From NCBI RefSeq assembly GCF_003151255.1, contig NZ_CP029481.1:3410001-3474000 (forward strand): a stretch of 64,000 nt of DNA, given 5' to 3'. Made by a program: the position numbers and the translations under genes. The notes under the pieces are model-generated. The model saw nothing but the letters and a program-made list of their open reading frames with translations. It was not told where the DNA came from and searched no databases. Of the stretch, positions 1-10,099 are shown in pieces. Numbering within the stretch: the first letter of the stretch is position 1; each line of letters opens with the position of its first letter. Source of the stretch: Microvirga sp. 17 mud 1-3 (GTDB taxonomy: Bacteria > Pseudomonadota > Alphaproteobacteria > Rhizobiales > Beijerinckiaceae).

Positions 1-164
1 ATGCCTCGCTCATCGTGGTCGGCTTCGTGGCGGCGTTCTTCTCGGCGCTCCTCGTCGTGAAAACCTTCCTCGACTACATCTCCCGCCACGGCTTCGCGCC
101 CTTCGCCTGGTGGCGGATCATCGTCGGCGCAGCCGGGCTCGCGGGCCTGATCGTGTTCGGCTAA
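1..164 (+). CDS. uppP: Undecaprenyl-diphosphatase, C-terminal end (partial)
   Basis: The reading frame is open from base 3 to a TAA at 162-164 and gives about 53 residues. It has a hydrophobic stretch ([19 protein letters not shown]), then a short cytoplasmic-looking loop ([13 protein letters not shown]), then a last membrane helix. This is the usual tail of BacA/UppP, the integral membrane enzyme that dephosphorylates undecaprenyl diphosphate so the lipid carrier of peptidoglycan synthesis can be reused. The 5' part and the catalytic motifs lie outside the window, so the call rests on the tail alone. Confidence 0.7.
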   Translation, partial: ASLIVVGFVAAFFSALLVVKTFLDYISRHGFAPFAWWRIIVGAAGLAGLIVFG

Positions 165-173
165 AGGAACCGG

Positions 174-410
174 ATGCCCTCCCCCGGAGAAGCACTCGCG
201 GTCACGACCGCGATCGTCGTCGCCCTCGCGGTCACGGTGCTGGCCGTTCTGGCAGGTACGCTTGCCACACCGCACGCGGGGCCGCCCGCCTCCTGCCGGG
301 AATGGAGCGACGGCTGCATGGTCTGCCGCCGCCTTCCCGCCGGCACTGCGGCCTGCTCGACCCCGGGTATTGCCTGCGTGCCCGGGCCGCTGCGCTGCCT
401 CGCGCGCTGA
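174..410 (+). CDS. Small membrane-anchored cysteine-rich protein, unknown
   Basis: A 78-residue protein starting 9 bases after the uppP stop, with AAAGGAA just before the ATG, so it is probably cotranscribed with uppP. Residues about 9-32 form one hydrophobic helix (signal anchor or uncleaved signal peptide). The rest is a short segment with six cysteines (CREWSDGCMVC, then three more) that would lie in the periplasm and could form disulfides. I do not recognise the family. It could be a spurious frame, but the ribosome site, the hydrophobic-then-Cys-rich layout and the placement argue for a real gene. Confidence 0.5.
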   Translation: MPSPGEALAVTTAIVVALAVTVLAVLAGTLATPHAGPPASCREWSDGCMVCRRLPAGTAACSTPGIACVPGPLRCLAR

Positions 411-418
411 ACGGCCCT

Positions 419-1180
419 TTAAGGAGCCGGTGTCTTGTCCGGATAGCGGCAGAGATCCACGATCGGGCAGCGCCAGCATTCGGGCTTTCGCGCCTTGCAG
501 ATATAGCGCCCGTGCAGGATCAGCCAGTGATGGGCATGGAGCCGGTACTCGTCCGGGATCAGGGCCTCGAGGGCCACCTGGGTCTCGAGGGGCGTCTTCG
601 TGATGGCGAGCGGAATGCGGTTCGTGACCCGGAAGATATGGGTGTCGACCGCGATGCGCGGATCCCCAAACGCGATATTGACGACGACGCTCGCAGTCTT
701 GCGGCCGACGCCCGGGAAGGTCTCCAGAACCTCGACGGAATCCGGCACCTTGCCGCCGAACTCCTCCACCAGCCTTTTCGAGAACGCGATGACGTTCTTC
801 GCCTTCGTGTTGAAGAAATTGAGGGTCTTGATGCGCTCGCGCAGCCCCTCCTCGCCGAGCGCCACCATCTTCTGCGGCGTGTCGGCGACAGGGAAAAGGC
901 CCCGCGTCGCCTTGTTGACGCCCACATCCGTCGCCTGGGCCGAGAGCGCCACCGCGACGAGGAGCGTATAGGGATTGGTGTATTCCAGCTCGCCCTTCGG
1001 CTCCGGGTTGAGATCGTGCAGGCGCCGGAAGATCTCCGCGAGGGTCGCCCGGTCCACGGGCTTGGGTGCACGGCCACGCGTGGCGCGGGCCGGAGCAGCC
1101 TTCCCGGCAACCACCTTCGGCACAAGGGTTTTGGCCGCGGATTTGGATATGCGGCGGGTTGACTGCTTCAGATCGGACAT
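419..1180 (-). CDS. nth: Endonuclease III (DNA glycosylase/AP lyase)
   Basis: A 253-residue base-excision repair enzyme that removes oxidised pyrimidines and nicks the abasic site. The helix-hairpin-helix motif FPGVGRKTA carries the catalytic lysine (K161), followed by the catalytic aspartate in AVDTH (D179). The C-terminal [4Fe-4S] loop has the exact C-x6-C-x2-C-x5-C spacing (C228, C235, C238, C244). The first 40 residues are a basic Ala/Lys/Arg-rich extension not found in E. coli Nth. An in-frame upstream ATG at 1222 exists, but 1180 is preferred because the divergent DUF2244 gene starts at 1201. Confidence 0.95.
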   Translation of the reverse strand: MSDLKQSTRRISKSAAKTLVPKVVAGKAAPARATRGRAPKPVDRATLAEIFRRLHDLNPEPKGELEYTNPYTLLVAVALSAQATDVGVNKATRGLFPVADTPQKMVALGEEGLRERIKTLNFFNTKAKNVIAFSKRLVEEFGGKVPDSVEVLETFPGVGRKTASVVVNIAFGDPRIAVDTHIFRVTNRIPLAITKTPLETQVALEALIPDEYRLHAHHWLILHGRYICKARKPECWRCPIVDLCRYPDKTPAP

Positions 1181-1200
1181 GACGGCGTTATAATTCCTGG

Positions 1201-1710
1201 ATGGAAAGCAGCAAGGTGGCATACGAAGCCTCGGACCGGGCCGAACGGCCGGTCTTCGAAGCCGTGATCCGGCCGCACCGATCCCTCGGCCCGCAGGGCT
1301 TCCGGATCGTCATGGTCCTTTTGTGCCTCACGTCCATCCTCGCAAGTCTTCCCTTCGTGGCTCTGGGTTTCTGGCCGGTGGTGGGGTTCTTCGGCCTCGA
1401 CTTCTTCGGCCTCTACCTGGCGTTCCGAATCAATTACCGGCAGGGCCAATCCTTCGAGGTTCTGGTCCTGACGCCCATCCGATTACTGCTCACCAAGGTC
1501 AGCCACCGCGGGGAGCGGCGCGAATGGCTGTTCAACCCCCTCTGGACCCGCCTCGACCGCCGGGAGGACGAGGAATTCGGCCTTCAGGAGCTGACCCTGG
1601 TGTCCCGGGGTCAGCACGTAGAGATCGCCCACGACCTGTCCCCACCTGAGCGGGAGAGCTTCGCGGAAGCCTTCGGCCGGGCCCTTGCCGACGTGAAGCG
1701 GGGCTATTGA
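1201..1710 (+). CDS. DUF2244 family membrane protein
   Basis: A 169-residue protein with two adjacent hydrophobic helices (about residues 35-80), then a soluble domain ending in ERESFAEAFGRALADVKRGY. This matches DUF2244, a family common in Alphaproteobacteria whose function is unknown. It is divergent from nth, with only about 20 bases between the starts, an arrangement often seen in this order. The short shared region must hold both promoters or the gene is read from further upstream. No catalytic motif is visible. Confidence 0.85.
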   Translation: MESSKVAYEASDRAERPVFEAVIRPHRSLGPQGFRIVMVLLCLTSILASLPFVALGFWPVVGFFGLDFFGLYLAFRINYRQGQSFEVLVLTPIRLLLTKVSHRGERREWLFNPLWTRLDRREDEEFGLQELTLVSRGQHVEIAHDLSPPERESFAEAFGRALADVKRGY

Positions 1711-1776
1711 GCGCCCCGGGCCGGGCGTCCTTCGTTTCCTCTTTTCTGACCTCTCCCTGGGGAAGAGGCCCTCGGC

Positions 1777-1922
1777 CGTCATTCCGGGGCCGCGCAGCGG
1801 AGCCCGGAACCCATAAACACCAGCGTTTCAGAATAATAAGTCACTGGAGCCGCTGTGCTTATCCTACACCGCCAGTGTTTATGAGTTCCGGGCCCAGCTC
1901 TCCGAGCTGTCCCGGAATGACG
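1777..1922. repeat. Palindromic intergenic repeat, copy A
   Basis: A 146-bp element with inverted ends: it opens with CGTCATTCCGGGG and closes with CCCGGAATGACG. An inner inverted pair (CCGGAACCCATAAACAC at left, GTTTATGAGTTCCGGG at right) flanks a conserved core containing CCGCTGTGCTTATCCT. The same element recurs at 7736-7905 and 10747-10892, each time between genes. It has no ORF and no transposase. It resembles the short palindromic repeats scattered in Bradyrhizobium/Methylobacterium-type genomes. Confidence 0.85.
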
Positions 1923-1991
1923 ATGGTATCACAGGAAACGGGTGTCGCTCTCCCGCACGGGAGCTATGATCCTGTACAAAGGAATATGCCC

Positions 1992-2882
1992 ATGCTGGAT
2001 ACATTGCGCGACATCACCATCGAGCCGGCAGCGCTCCAGGTCCCGGACGAGCCCCGTTCGGATTACGAGCGGGTGCGTTCGATCATCGCCTATATCTCCG
2101 AGCGCTGGCGGGATCAGCCGTCGCTAGAGGCCATCGCCGAGCATGTGGGGCTCTCGACGACCCATGTGCACCACCTCTTCCGCCGCTGGGCGGGCCTGTC
2201 GCCCAAGGCCTTCCTCCAGGCCATCACCCTGGACAACGCCAAGGCCCTGCTTGCCTCCTCGGCCAGCGTCCTCGACACCACCTATGAGGTCGGCCTCTCG
2301 GGCCCGGCCCGGCTGCACGACCTTTTCGTGACCCACGAGGCCATGACGCCGGGCGACTACAAGGCCGGCGCCCAGGGGCTGACTATGCGGTTCGGCTTCC
2401 ACCCCTCGCCCTTCGGCGAGGCGGTGCTGGTCTCCACCGAGCGGGGACTGGCGGGCCTCGGCTTCGTGGACGACGGCGACCGCCAGGCGGCCCTCGCGGA
2501 CCTGATGCGGCGCTGGCCGAAGGCCGAGTACCTAGAGGACCAGGCCGCCACGGCCCCCCTCGCCCGCCGAATCTTTGAGCCTGGCCGGTGGCGAGCCGAG
2601 CAGCCCCTCAAGGTCGTGCTCATCGGCACCGATTTCGAAGTCCGGGTCTGGAAGACCCTGCTGCGCATCCCCCGAGACGGGGCCGCCACCTATTCGGACA
2701 TCGCCCGGCATCTCGGCAACCCGAAGGCCTGCCGCGCCGTCGGCGCCGCCGTGGGGCGCAACCCGGTCTCCTTCGTGGTCCCCTGCCACCGGGTCCTGGG
2801 GAAATCCGGCGCTCTCACGGGCTACCACTGGGGCCTCACCCGCAAGCAGGCGATCCTGGGCTGGGAGGCGGGCCTCCACTGA
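1992..2882 (+). CDS. Ada-like regulator/methylated-DNA-[protein]-cysteine S-methyltransferase
   Basis: A 296-residue protein with an AraC-type helix-turn-helix region at about residues 20-115 and an O6-alkylguanine transferase domain in the C-terminal half. The acceptor cysteine lies in PCHRV (C265), and NPxxFVVPCHR and the following G-YHWG are typical. It lacks the N-terminal Cys4 zinc domain of E. coli Ada that reads methylphosphotriesters, so it should repair O6-methylguanine, but how it would sense damage for gene activation is unclear. AAAGGA at 1978-1983 is 8 bases before the ATG at 1992 and too close to the ATG at 1986. The frame is open further upstream into the repeat, which I do not take as coding. 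Confidence 0.9.
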   Translation: MLDTLRDITIEPAALQVPDEPRSDYERVRSIIAYISERWRDQPSLEAIAEHVGLSTTHVHHLFRRWAGLSPKAFLQAITLDNAKALLASSASVLDTTYEVGLSGPARLHDLFVTHEAMTPGDYKAGAQGLTMRFGFHPSPFGEAVLVSTERGLAGLGFVDDGDRQAALADLMRRWPKAEYLEDQAATAPLARRIFEPGRWRAEQPLKVVLIGTDFEVRVWKTLLRIPRDGAATYSDIARHLGNPKACRAVGAAVGRNPVSFVVPCHRVLGKSGALTGYHWGLTRKQAILGWEAGLH

Positions 2883-2898
2883 GGACGTTTTTCCTGGG

Positions 2899-2929
2899 CA
2901 ACAGGGCGGAGAGCCCTGTTGTCTTCTTA
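2899..2929 (+). terminator. Intrinsic terminator after the Ada-like gene
   Basis: A perfect 9-bp stem, CAACAGGGC/GCCCTGTTG, with a 5-base loop (GGAGA) is followed by TCTTCTT. It lies 16 bases after the stop and separates this gene from the dnaK promoter. Confidence 0.75.
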
Positions 2930-2991
2930 TGGCAGGATTGCAACACTTTCATTCGGGCAAGGGTGGCTGGAAACCATCCGCTCGCCTTCGT

Positions 2992-3023
2992 CTTGCAGCG
3001 CCCGAAAGCCCTTCTTATATCAG
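2992..3023 (+). promoter_or_regulatory. RpoH (sigma-32) type promoter of dnaK
   Basis: CTTG at 2992-2995 is followed after 18 bases by CTTATATCAG at 3014-3023. This fits the alphaproteobacterial heat-shock consensus CTTG-N17/18-CYTATNTNNG at every fixed position. It is about 115 bases upstream of the dnaK start and implies heat-shock control of dnaK-dnaJ. Confidence 0.75.
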
Positions 3024-3139
3024 CGCCAGCACAGGGGGCGGCCGGCGACGGAAGCACCCTGTCCATGTTCAACCCATTAAGCCATGGGCCGGGCTGCTTT
3101 TAGGGCCCGGCGGTCTGCTTGAAAGTGAGGGATCCCGCC

Positions 3140-5053
<1,914 letters not shown>

Positions 5054-5062
5054 AATAAATTA

Positions 5063-5139
5063 GGCGAATGGCAGGTGGCGAAGGGCGGATGGTTGAAGTG
5101 AGGCTTCTCCCATTCTCCCTTCGCCGCTCGCCATTTGCC
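5063..5139. repeat. Long GGCGAATGG-type inverted repeat between dnaK and dnaJ
   Basis: Two 30-base arms (5063-5092 and 5110-5139) are about 80% complementary, with several of the differences being G-U pairs in RNA. The loop is 17 bases. The arms start with GGCGAATGG and end with CCATTTGCC. A related, less perfect pair lies between dapB and gpmA at 9978-10079. The hairpin could stabilise the dnaK message or lower read-through into dnaJ. Confidence 0.7.
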
Positions 5140-5161
5140 CCTGCAAGGGGCTAACGCGTTC

Positions 5162-6301
5162 ATGTCGAAGCGCGATTATTACGAGATCCTCGGCGTTTCG
5201 CGGACCTGCACCGAAGTGGAGATGAAATCCGCGTTTCGGAAGCTCGCGATGAAGTACCACCCGGACCGCAATCCGGGGGACCACGAGGCCGAGATCAAGT
5301 TCAAGGAAATCAACGAGGCCTACCAGACCCTCTCGGACGGTCAGAAGCGGGCGGCCTACGACCGCTACGGCCATGCGGCCTTCGCCAATGGCGGCGCGGG
5401 CGGGCCGGGCTTCGGCGGTGATTTCTCCGACTTCATGTCGGACATCTTCGAGAATTTCTTCGGCGATGCCGGGCGTGGCGGGCGCGGGCGCAGCACCGGC
5501 GGGCGCGAGCGCGGCGCTGACATGCGCTACAACCTCGAGATTTCCCTCGACGAGGCGTTCCACGGCAAGACCGCCGAACTCAAGATTCCCACCTCGATCA
5601 CCTGCGAAGTCTGCTCCGGCAGCGGCGCCAAGGCGGGCTCCCAGCCCAAGCCCTGCCCCACCTGCGGCGGCGCGGGCCGGGTGCGCGCGACGCAAGGGTT
5701 CTTCTCCATCGAGCGCACCTGCCCCAATTGCCACGGGCGCGGCGAGGTCATCGACGATCCCTGCCCCAATTGCGGCGGCGCCGGACGCGTCACCCGGGAG
5801 CGGACCCTGTCGGTCAACATTCCGGCCGGGGTCGAGGACGGCACCCGCATCCGCCTTGCGGGCGAGGGAGAAGCGGGTCTGCGTGGCGGCCCCTCGGGCG
5901 ACCTCTACATTTTCCTGGCGATCAAGGCGCACCCCTTCTACCAGCGCGACGGGGCGGACCTGTTCTGCCGGGTGCCGATCTCCATGGTGACGGCAGCCCT
6001 CGGCGGCGAGTTCAGCGTGCCCACCTTGAGCGGCACCGACGCCCAGGTGAAGGTTCCCGAGGGCACCCAGTCGGGCAAGCAGTTCCGCCTGAGGGGCAAG
6101 GGCATGCCCGTGCTGCGCTCGCGGGACGTAGGCGACCTCTACATTCAGGTCGTTGTGGAAACTCCACAGAAACTGAGCAAGCGCCAGCGGGAGCTCCTGA
6201 TGGAGTTCGACCAGGAATGCTCCAAGGAAAACCACCCGGAAAGCAACGGATTTTTCTCCCGGGTGCGTGAATTCTTCGATGGGCTGAGTGGATCCACTTA
6301 G
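5162..6301 (+). CDS. dnaJ: Co-chaperone DnaJ (Hsp40)
   Basis: A 379-residue type I J-protein that delivers substrates to DnaK and stimulates its ATPase. It has a J domain (residues 1-70) with HPD at 33-35, a Gly/Phe-rich linker (about 78-125), four zinc-binding repeats ([32 protein letters not shown]) and the C-terminal substrate domains. The start at MSKRDYY is chosen over an in-frame ATG 27 bases earlier that lies in the hairpin arm. Order and strand indicate cotranscription with dnaK, modulated by the hairpin. Confidence 0.98.
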   Translation: MSKRDYYEILGVSRTCTEVEMKSAFRKLAMKYHPDRNPGDHEAEIKFKEINEAYQTLSDGQKRAAYDRYGHAAFANGGAGGPGFGGDFSDFMSDIFENFFGDAGRGGRGRSTGGRERGADMRYNLEISLDEAFHGKTAELKIPTSITCEVCSGSGAKAGSQPKPCPTCGGAGRVRATQGFFSIERTCPNCHGRGEVIDDPCPNCGGAGRVTRERTLSVNIPAGVEDGTRIRLAGEGEAGLRGGPSGDLYIFLAIKAHPFYQRDGADLFCRVPISMVTAALGGEFSVPTLSGTDAQVKVPEGTQSGKQFRLRGKGMPVLRSRDVGDLYIQVVVETPQKLSKRQRELLMEFDQECSKENHPESNGFFSRVREFFDGLSGST

Positions 6302-6364
6302 CTTGACGGTCGTTTTCATTGAGTTCTAAAGAACCTGTCCGATCCCGTCTCGAAGGATCCGCTT

Positions 6365-6988
6365 GTGCTCCAGTCGTTCCAAAGGCCCCGGTCTCGAAAG
6401 CTGCCGCTTGGCAAGGACCGCTTTGAAGACGAGGCCCGTTTTCTGCGATCCTGGCTCGAGCGTCCCCTCGTGATGGGTGCCGTCACGCCGTCCGGCAAGG
6501 CGCTTGCCCGGACCATGGCGGCCTTCGTGGATCCCCGCATTCCAGGCCCGATTCTGGAGCTTGGCCCCGGCACCGGCCCGGTGACCGATGCCCTCATCCG
6601 CCGCGGCGTCGCGCAGGACCGGCTGATCCTCGTCGAGTTCAATCCGGAATTCTGCCAGCTCCTGAAGCGTCGCTTCCCCAAGGCCACCATCGTCCAGGGC
6701 GATGCCTACGACCTTGCCGAGACGCTCTCGGGCGTCCTCGCGGAGCCCGCGGCCGCCACCGTGTCGAGCCTGCCCCTCTTCACCAAGCCCATGGACCAGC
6801 GCCTGGAGCTTCTGGAGACCGCGCAGGGCATGATGCATGCGGACGCGCCCTTCATCCAGTTCACCTATGCGGTCGTGCCGCCGATCCCGGCGCGCTCGCA
6901 GGCCTATCGCACCCGCGCCTCCAACCGGATCTGGCGCAATCTCCCCCCGGCCCGCGTCTGGGTCTACAACAAGGTCACGAATCCATGA
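6365..6988 (+). CDS. pmtA: Phospholipid N-methyltransferase, PmtA-like
   Basis: A 207-residue class I SAM-dependent methyltransferase. The segment [20 protein letters not shown] followed by the SAM motif [11 protein letters not shown] (about residues 64-74) and then [17 protein letters not shown] matches the soluble rhizobial PmtA family, which methylates phosphatidylethanolamine to phosphatidylcholine. The related KsgA family is less likely because its NPPY-type motif is absent. It starts at GTG with AAGGA 8 bases upstream. The stop overlaps the pyrF start (ATGA), so the two are translationally coupled. Substrate is inferred from family only. Confidence 0.75.
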   Translation: MLQSFQRPRSRKLPLGKDRFEDEARFLRSWLERPLVMGAVTPSGKALARTMAAFVDPRIPGPILELGPGTGPVTDALIRRGVAQDRLILVEFNPEFCQLLKRRFPKATIVQGDAYDLAETLSGVLAEPAAATVSSLPLFTKPMDQRLELLETAQGMMHADAPFIQFTYAVVPPIPARSQAYRTRASNRIWRNLPPARVWVYNKVTNP

Positions 6989-7722
6989 GCGCCGCCATGT
7001 CCTTCCGCCCGGAATCCTCCTCCGCGAAGGACATGCGTGACAGACTCATCATCGGCCTCGACGTTCCGTCCGTCGAGGAGGCCCGCGCCCTGGTCGACCG
7101 GATCGGCGATGCCGGCACCTTCTACAAGATCGGCTACCAGCTCGCCTATGCGGGCGGCTTTGAGCTGGCGCGGGAGCTGATCGACCAAGGCAAGAAAGTC
7201 TTTCTCGACCTCAAGCTCCACGACATCGGCAACACGGTGGAGGCAGGCGTGCGCTCGGTCGCGCGCCTCGGCGCCACGCTCCTCACCGTCCACGCCTATC
7301 CCCAGACCATGCGGGCCGCCGTCGCCGGCAAAGCCGGCTCTTCCCTGAAGATCCTCGCCGTCACGGTGCTGACCTCCTACGACGACAGCGACCTCGTCGA
7401 GGCGGGCTATGCCCCCGTCCCGGCCGCGGAGCTCGTCGCCCGCCGGGCCGCCCAGGCGCGGGACATCGGCGTGGACGGCATCGTCTGCGCGGCCCCGGAG
7501 GCGGAGCGCGTGCGTGCCATCCTCGGGTCCGACCGGTTGATCGTCACCCCCGGCATCCGCCCGGCCGGTGCGGAGGCGGGCGACCAGAAGCGCGTCGTGA
7601 CCCCGGCAGACGCCATCCGCGCGGGCGCCACCCACCTGGTCGTCGCCCGGCCCATCGTGAAGGCCGCGGATCCGCGCGCGGCCGCCGAGGCCATTCTGGC
7701 GGAAATCACGCAGGCGGCCTGA
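6985..7722 (+). CDS. pyrF: Orotidine 5'-phosphate decarboxylase
   Basis: A 245-residue enzyme for the last step of UMP synthesis. The catalytic [10 protein letters not shown] motif (D75, K77, D80) is intact, as is the phosphate-gripping C-terminal [15 protein letters not shown] region. The ATG overlaps the upstream stop by four bases (ATGA). The first 17 residues before [10 protein letters not shown] are longer than usual, and an internal ATG (M17) could also serve. Pairing with a lipid methyltransferase has no obvious metabolic reason beyond coupling. Confidence 0.97.
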   Translation: MSAAMSFRPESSSAKDMRDRLIIGLDVPSVEEARALVDRIGDAGTFYKIGYQLAYAGGFELARELIDQGKKVFLDLKLHDIGNTVEAGVRSVARLGATLLTVHAYPQTMRAAVAGKAGSSLKILAVTVLTSYDDSDLVEAGYAPVPAAELVARRAAQARDIGVDGIVCAAPEAERVRAILGSDRLIVTPGIRPAGAEAGDQKRVVTPADAIRAGATHLVVARPIVKAADPRAAAEAILAEITQAA

Positions 7723-7735
7723 TCCCCTTCCCGAC

Positions 7736-7905
7736 CGTCATTCCGGGGCGAGCATAGCGAGAGCCCGACCCGGAGGGCCACGCGAAGCGGGGAAACCCAT
7801 AAACACCGGCGTCTTAGAACAGGGCATTGCAAGAACCGCTGCGCTTTATCCTGCATCGTCAGAGTTTATGGGTTCCGGGCTCCGCTGCGCGGCCCCGGAA
7901 TGACG
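7736..7905. repeat. Palindromic intergenic repeat, copy B
   Basis: A 170-bp copy of the element at 1777-1922. The ends are CGTCATTCCGGGG and CCCCGGAATGACG, with the inner ACCCATAAACACCGG and TTTATGGGTTCCGGG arms and the core CCGCTGCGCTTTATCCTGCA. It is longer than copies A and C because the left arm carries about 24 extra bases. It lies directly after the pyrF stop. Confidence 0.85.
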
Positions 7906-7989
7906 CGATCCGCGGGAACGAGCGCTGAAGATCGGCTTGACGCCGCTGCTGCCATGCCGTTCGTTGTGCCGAAACGAACAGGAGTCGCC

Positions 7990-8280
7990 ATGCCCAAAGG
8001 CTATGTCATCGCCCGCGTCACCGTCACGAACCCCGAAGCCTATGCGGAATATGCCAAGGGCGCCACGGAGGCGATCCGCCAATATGGCGGACGGCCGCTG
8101 GTGCGCGGCGGCGCCTACGAGGCGCTGGAAGGTCCGGCACGGGCCCGCAACGTGGTGATCGAGTTCGATTCGGTCGAGCAGGCGAAGCGCTACTACCATT
8201 CGCCCGAATACCAGGCCGCGAAGGCCAAGCGCGATGGCGCCTGCGAGGCCGAGTTCGTGCTCGTTGAGGGAGCCGAGTGA
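7990..8280 (+). CDS. DUF1330 domain protein, first of two
   Basis: A 96-residue protein with the DUF1330 pattern: KGYVIARVTVTNPEAYAEY near the start, GGRPLVRGG in the middle, and VVIEFDSVEQAKRYYHSPEYQ. The fold is a dimeric alpha-beta barrel (ferredoxin-like), and no reaction is established for the family. ACAGGAG lies 6-7 bases before the ATG. The stop overlaps the start of a second DUF1330 gene by one base, and the two proteins are close paralogues, so this is a tandem duplication, perhaps forming a heterodimer. Confidence 0.85.
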   Translation: MPKGYVIARVTVTNPEAYAEYAKGATEAIRQYGGRPLVRGGAYEALEGPARARNVVIEFDSVEQAKRYYHSPEYQAAKAKRDGACEAEFVLVEGAE

Positions 8281-8585
8281 TGGCGAAGGGTTACTGGATC
8301 GGCCGCGTGGACGTCGCGAATCCGGACGCCTACCAGAATTACGTGCGCGCCAACGCCGCCGCCTTCGCCAAGTTCGGCGCGCGCTTCCTGGTGCGCGGCG
8401 GCTCCTTCAAGGCGGTCGAGGGCGAGGCGCGGGCCCGCAACGTGGTGATCGAATTCCCCTCCTACGAGGCGGCACTGGCCTGCTGGGATTCCCCCGAATA
8501 CAAGGCCGCGAAGGCGGAGCGCGACGGGCATGCGGTTGCCGAGATCATCGTGATCGAAGGATATGACGGGCCGCAGCCTGCATGA
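8280..8585 (+). CDS. DUF1330 domain protein, second of two
   Basis: A 101-residue paralogue of the preceding gene (AKGYWIGRVDVANPDAYQNY, ARFLVRGGSFK, VVIEFPSYEAALACWDSPEY). The ATG at 8280 shares one base with the upstream TGA; a GTG at 8277 would give a four-base overlap. The last codon overlaps the start of the GNAT gene (ATGA), so three genes form one tightly coupled unit. Function is unknown. Confidence 0.85.
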   Translation: MAKGYWIGRVDVANPDAYQNYVRANAAAFAKFGARFLVRGGSFKAVEGEARARNVVIEFPSYEAALACWDSPEYKAAKAERDGHAVAEIIVIEGYDGPQPA

Positions 8586-9103
8586 TTGAGCCGGCCTATG
8601 CGGTCCGTCCGGCACGGACGGACGACCTGGGACAACTCGCCGACGTGGAGCGCTCGGCCGCGACGGTCTATATGGAGGCTCTCGGAGCGCCGCCGGGCAT
8701 CCCCGATACCATGCCGCCTGAGGCCCTGCGCGCCTGCCACGCGGCGGGCCTCGTCTGGGTCGCGACCGATTCCCGCGATGTCCCGGTCGGCTTTCTGGCC
8801 GCGCAGGCGCTCGCCGACATGCTCTTCGTGAAGGAGATGAGCGTCCACCGGGACCATCAGCGCCAGGGGCTCGGCCGTCGCCTCCTGCAGGCGGCCGCCG
8901 AGCACGGAGCATCCCAGGCCTATGCGGCTCTGGCCCTGACCACGGACCGGCTTATCCCCTTCAATGCTCCCTTCTATGCGCGGCAGGGCTTTGCGGAACT
9001 GCCCCCTGAGGCTGCCCCCGAGAGCCTGAGGGAGATCCTCCGCCAGGAGGCGGCCTTAGGCTTCGATCCGGCACGGCGGGTGCTGATGATCCGGCCTCTG
9101 TGA
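8582..9103 (+). CDS. GNAT family N-acetyltransferase
   Basis: A 173-residue GCN5-related acetyltransferase. The acetyl-CoA pyrophosphate loop is [17 protein letters not shown], preceded by the beta-4 strand [10 protein letters not shown] and followed by the typical [10 protein letters not shown]. Its acceptor is not deducible. It starts in a four-base overlap with the second DUF1330 gene, which suggests the three are made together. Confidence 0.85.
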   Translation: MIEPAYAVRPARTDDLGQLADVERSAATVYMEALGAPPGIPDTMPPEALRACHAAGLVWVATDSRDVPVGFLAAQALADMLFVKEMSVHRDHQRQGLGRRLLQAAAEHGASQAYAALALTTDRLIPFNAPFYARQGFAELPPEAAPESLREILRQEAALGFDPARRVLMIRPL

Positions 9104-9159
9104 GCTTTGCAGGGCGCGCCCATGGAGCTATACCCGGGACGATCGAGGGAGGGGCTCAC

Positions 9160-9975
9160 ATGAGCGAGATGCGGCTTGTGGTGGTCGGCGCGGCCGGGCG
9201 CATGGGGCGTATGCTCGTCAAGGCCGTGGCCGAGACGGAGGGCTGCCGCCTCGTCGGCGCCATCGCGAAACCCGGCTCGGAGGCGCTCGGCCACGATGCA
9301 GGCCTGATCGCCGGGACAGGCCTCCTCGAGGTGGATATCACCGACGATCCCCTGCCCGTCTTCGCCCAGGCCGACGGGGTTCTCGATTTCACGACACCGT
9401 CCGCCACAACCGGCTTTGCGGCCCTGGCCGCGCAGGCGCGGATCGTCCACGTGATCGGCACGACCGGCCTGCAGGATCCTGATTTCGCGAAGCTCGAGGC
9501 GGCGGCACGCCATGCGCGCATCGTCCAGTCCGGCAACATGTCCCTCGGGGTCAACCTCCTGGCCGGCCTCGTGCGGCGGGCCGCGGCGGCCCTCGGGGAG
9601 GATTTCGACATCGAGATCCTTGAAATGCACCATCGCCAGAAGGTGGACGCCCCCTCGGGCACGGCGCTCCTCCTCGGCGAGGCGGCCGCGGAAGGCCGGA
9701 AGATCTCCCTCAAGGACCATTCGGTGCGCGTCCGCGACGGCCATACGGGCCCGCGCCGTGCCGGCGATATCGGCTTCGCGACCCTGCGCGGTGGCACGGT
9801 GGTGGGCGAGCACAACGTGATCTTCGCGGGTGCCGGCGAACGCCTGGAACTGGGCCACCGGGCCGAGGACCGGGGCATCTTCGCCCGCGGCGCCGTGAAG
9901 GCCGCCCTCTGGGCCTTCGACCGGAAGCCCGGCTACTACACCATGGCGGACGTTCTGGGCATGAGCGAAGGGTAA
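9160..9975 (+). CDS. dapB: 4-hydroxy-tetrahydrodipicolinate reductase
   Basis: A 271-residue enzyme of lysine/diaminopimelate synthesis that reduces HTPA with NAD(P)H. The nucleotide-binding GAAGRMGR is at residues 10-17, and the active-site signature [15 protein letters not shown] contains H157/H158 and K161, matching H159/H160 and K163 of E. coli DapB. The start at 9160 has GAGGGAGGGG just upstream; in-frame ATGs back to 9100 are weaker. It is followed by gpmA after a 124-base gap holding an inverted repeat. Confidence 0.97.
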   Translation: MSEMRLVVVGAAGRMGRMLVKAVAETEGCRLVGAIAKPGSEALGHDAGLIAGTGLLEVDITDDPLPVFAQADGVLDFTTPSATTGFAALAAQARIVHVIGTTGLQDPDFAKLEAAARHARIVQSGNMSLGVNLLAGLVRRAAAALGEDFDIEILEMHHRQKVDAPSGTALLLGEAAAEGRKISLKDHSVRVRDGHTGPRRAGDIGFATLRGGTVVGEHNVIFAGAGERLELGHRAEDRGIFARGAVKAALWAFDRKPGYYTMADVLGMSEG

Positions 9976-9977
9976 GC

Positions 9978-10079
9978 GGCGAATGGTTCAGCCTGCTGCG
10001 CCGCGCACCCGAACTTCGCCTCGTCTCCCACCGTCGAAACCCACACCCGTCCGATAAACCCCACCATTCGCCATTCGCC
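9978..10079. repeat. GGCGAATGG / CCATTCGCC inverted repeat before gpmA
   Basis: GGCGAATGG at 9978-9986 is matched by two overlapping copies of CCATTCGCC at 10064-10072 and 10071-10079. The arms are shorter than in the dnaK-dnaJ element, but the terminal sequence is the same, so both may derive from one repeat family. Confidence 0.45.
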
Positions 10080-10099
10080 CACAACGGAGAACCCCGACC

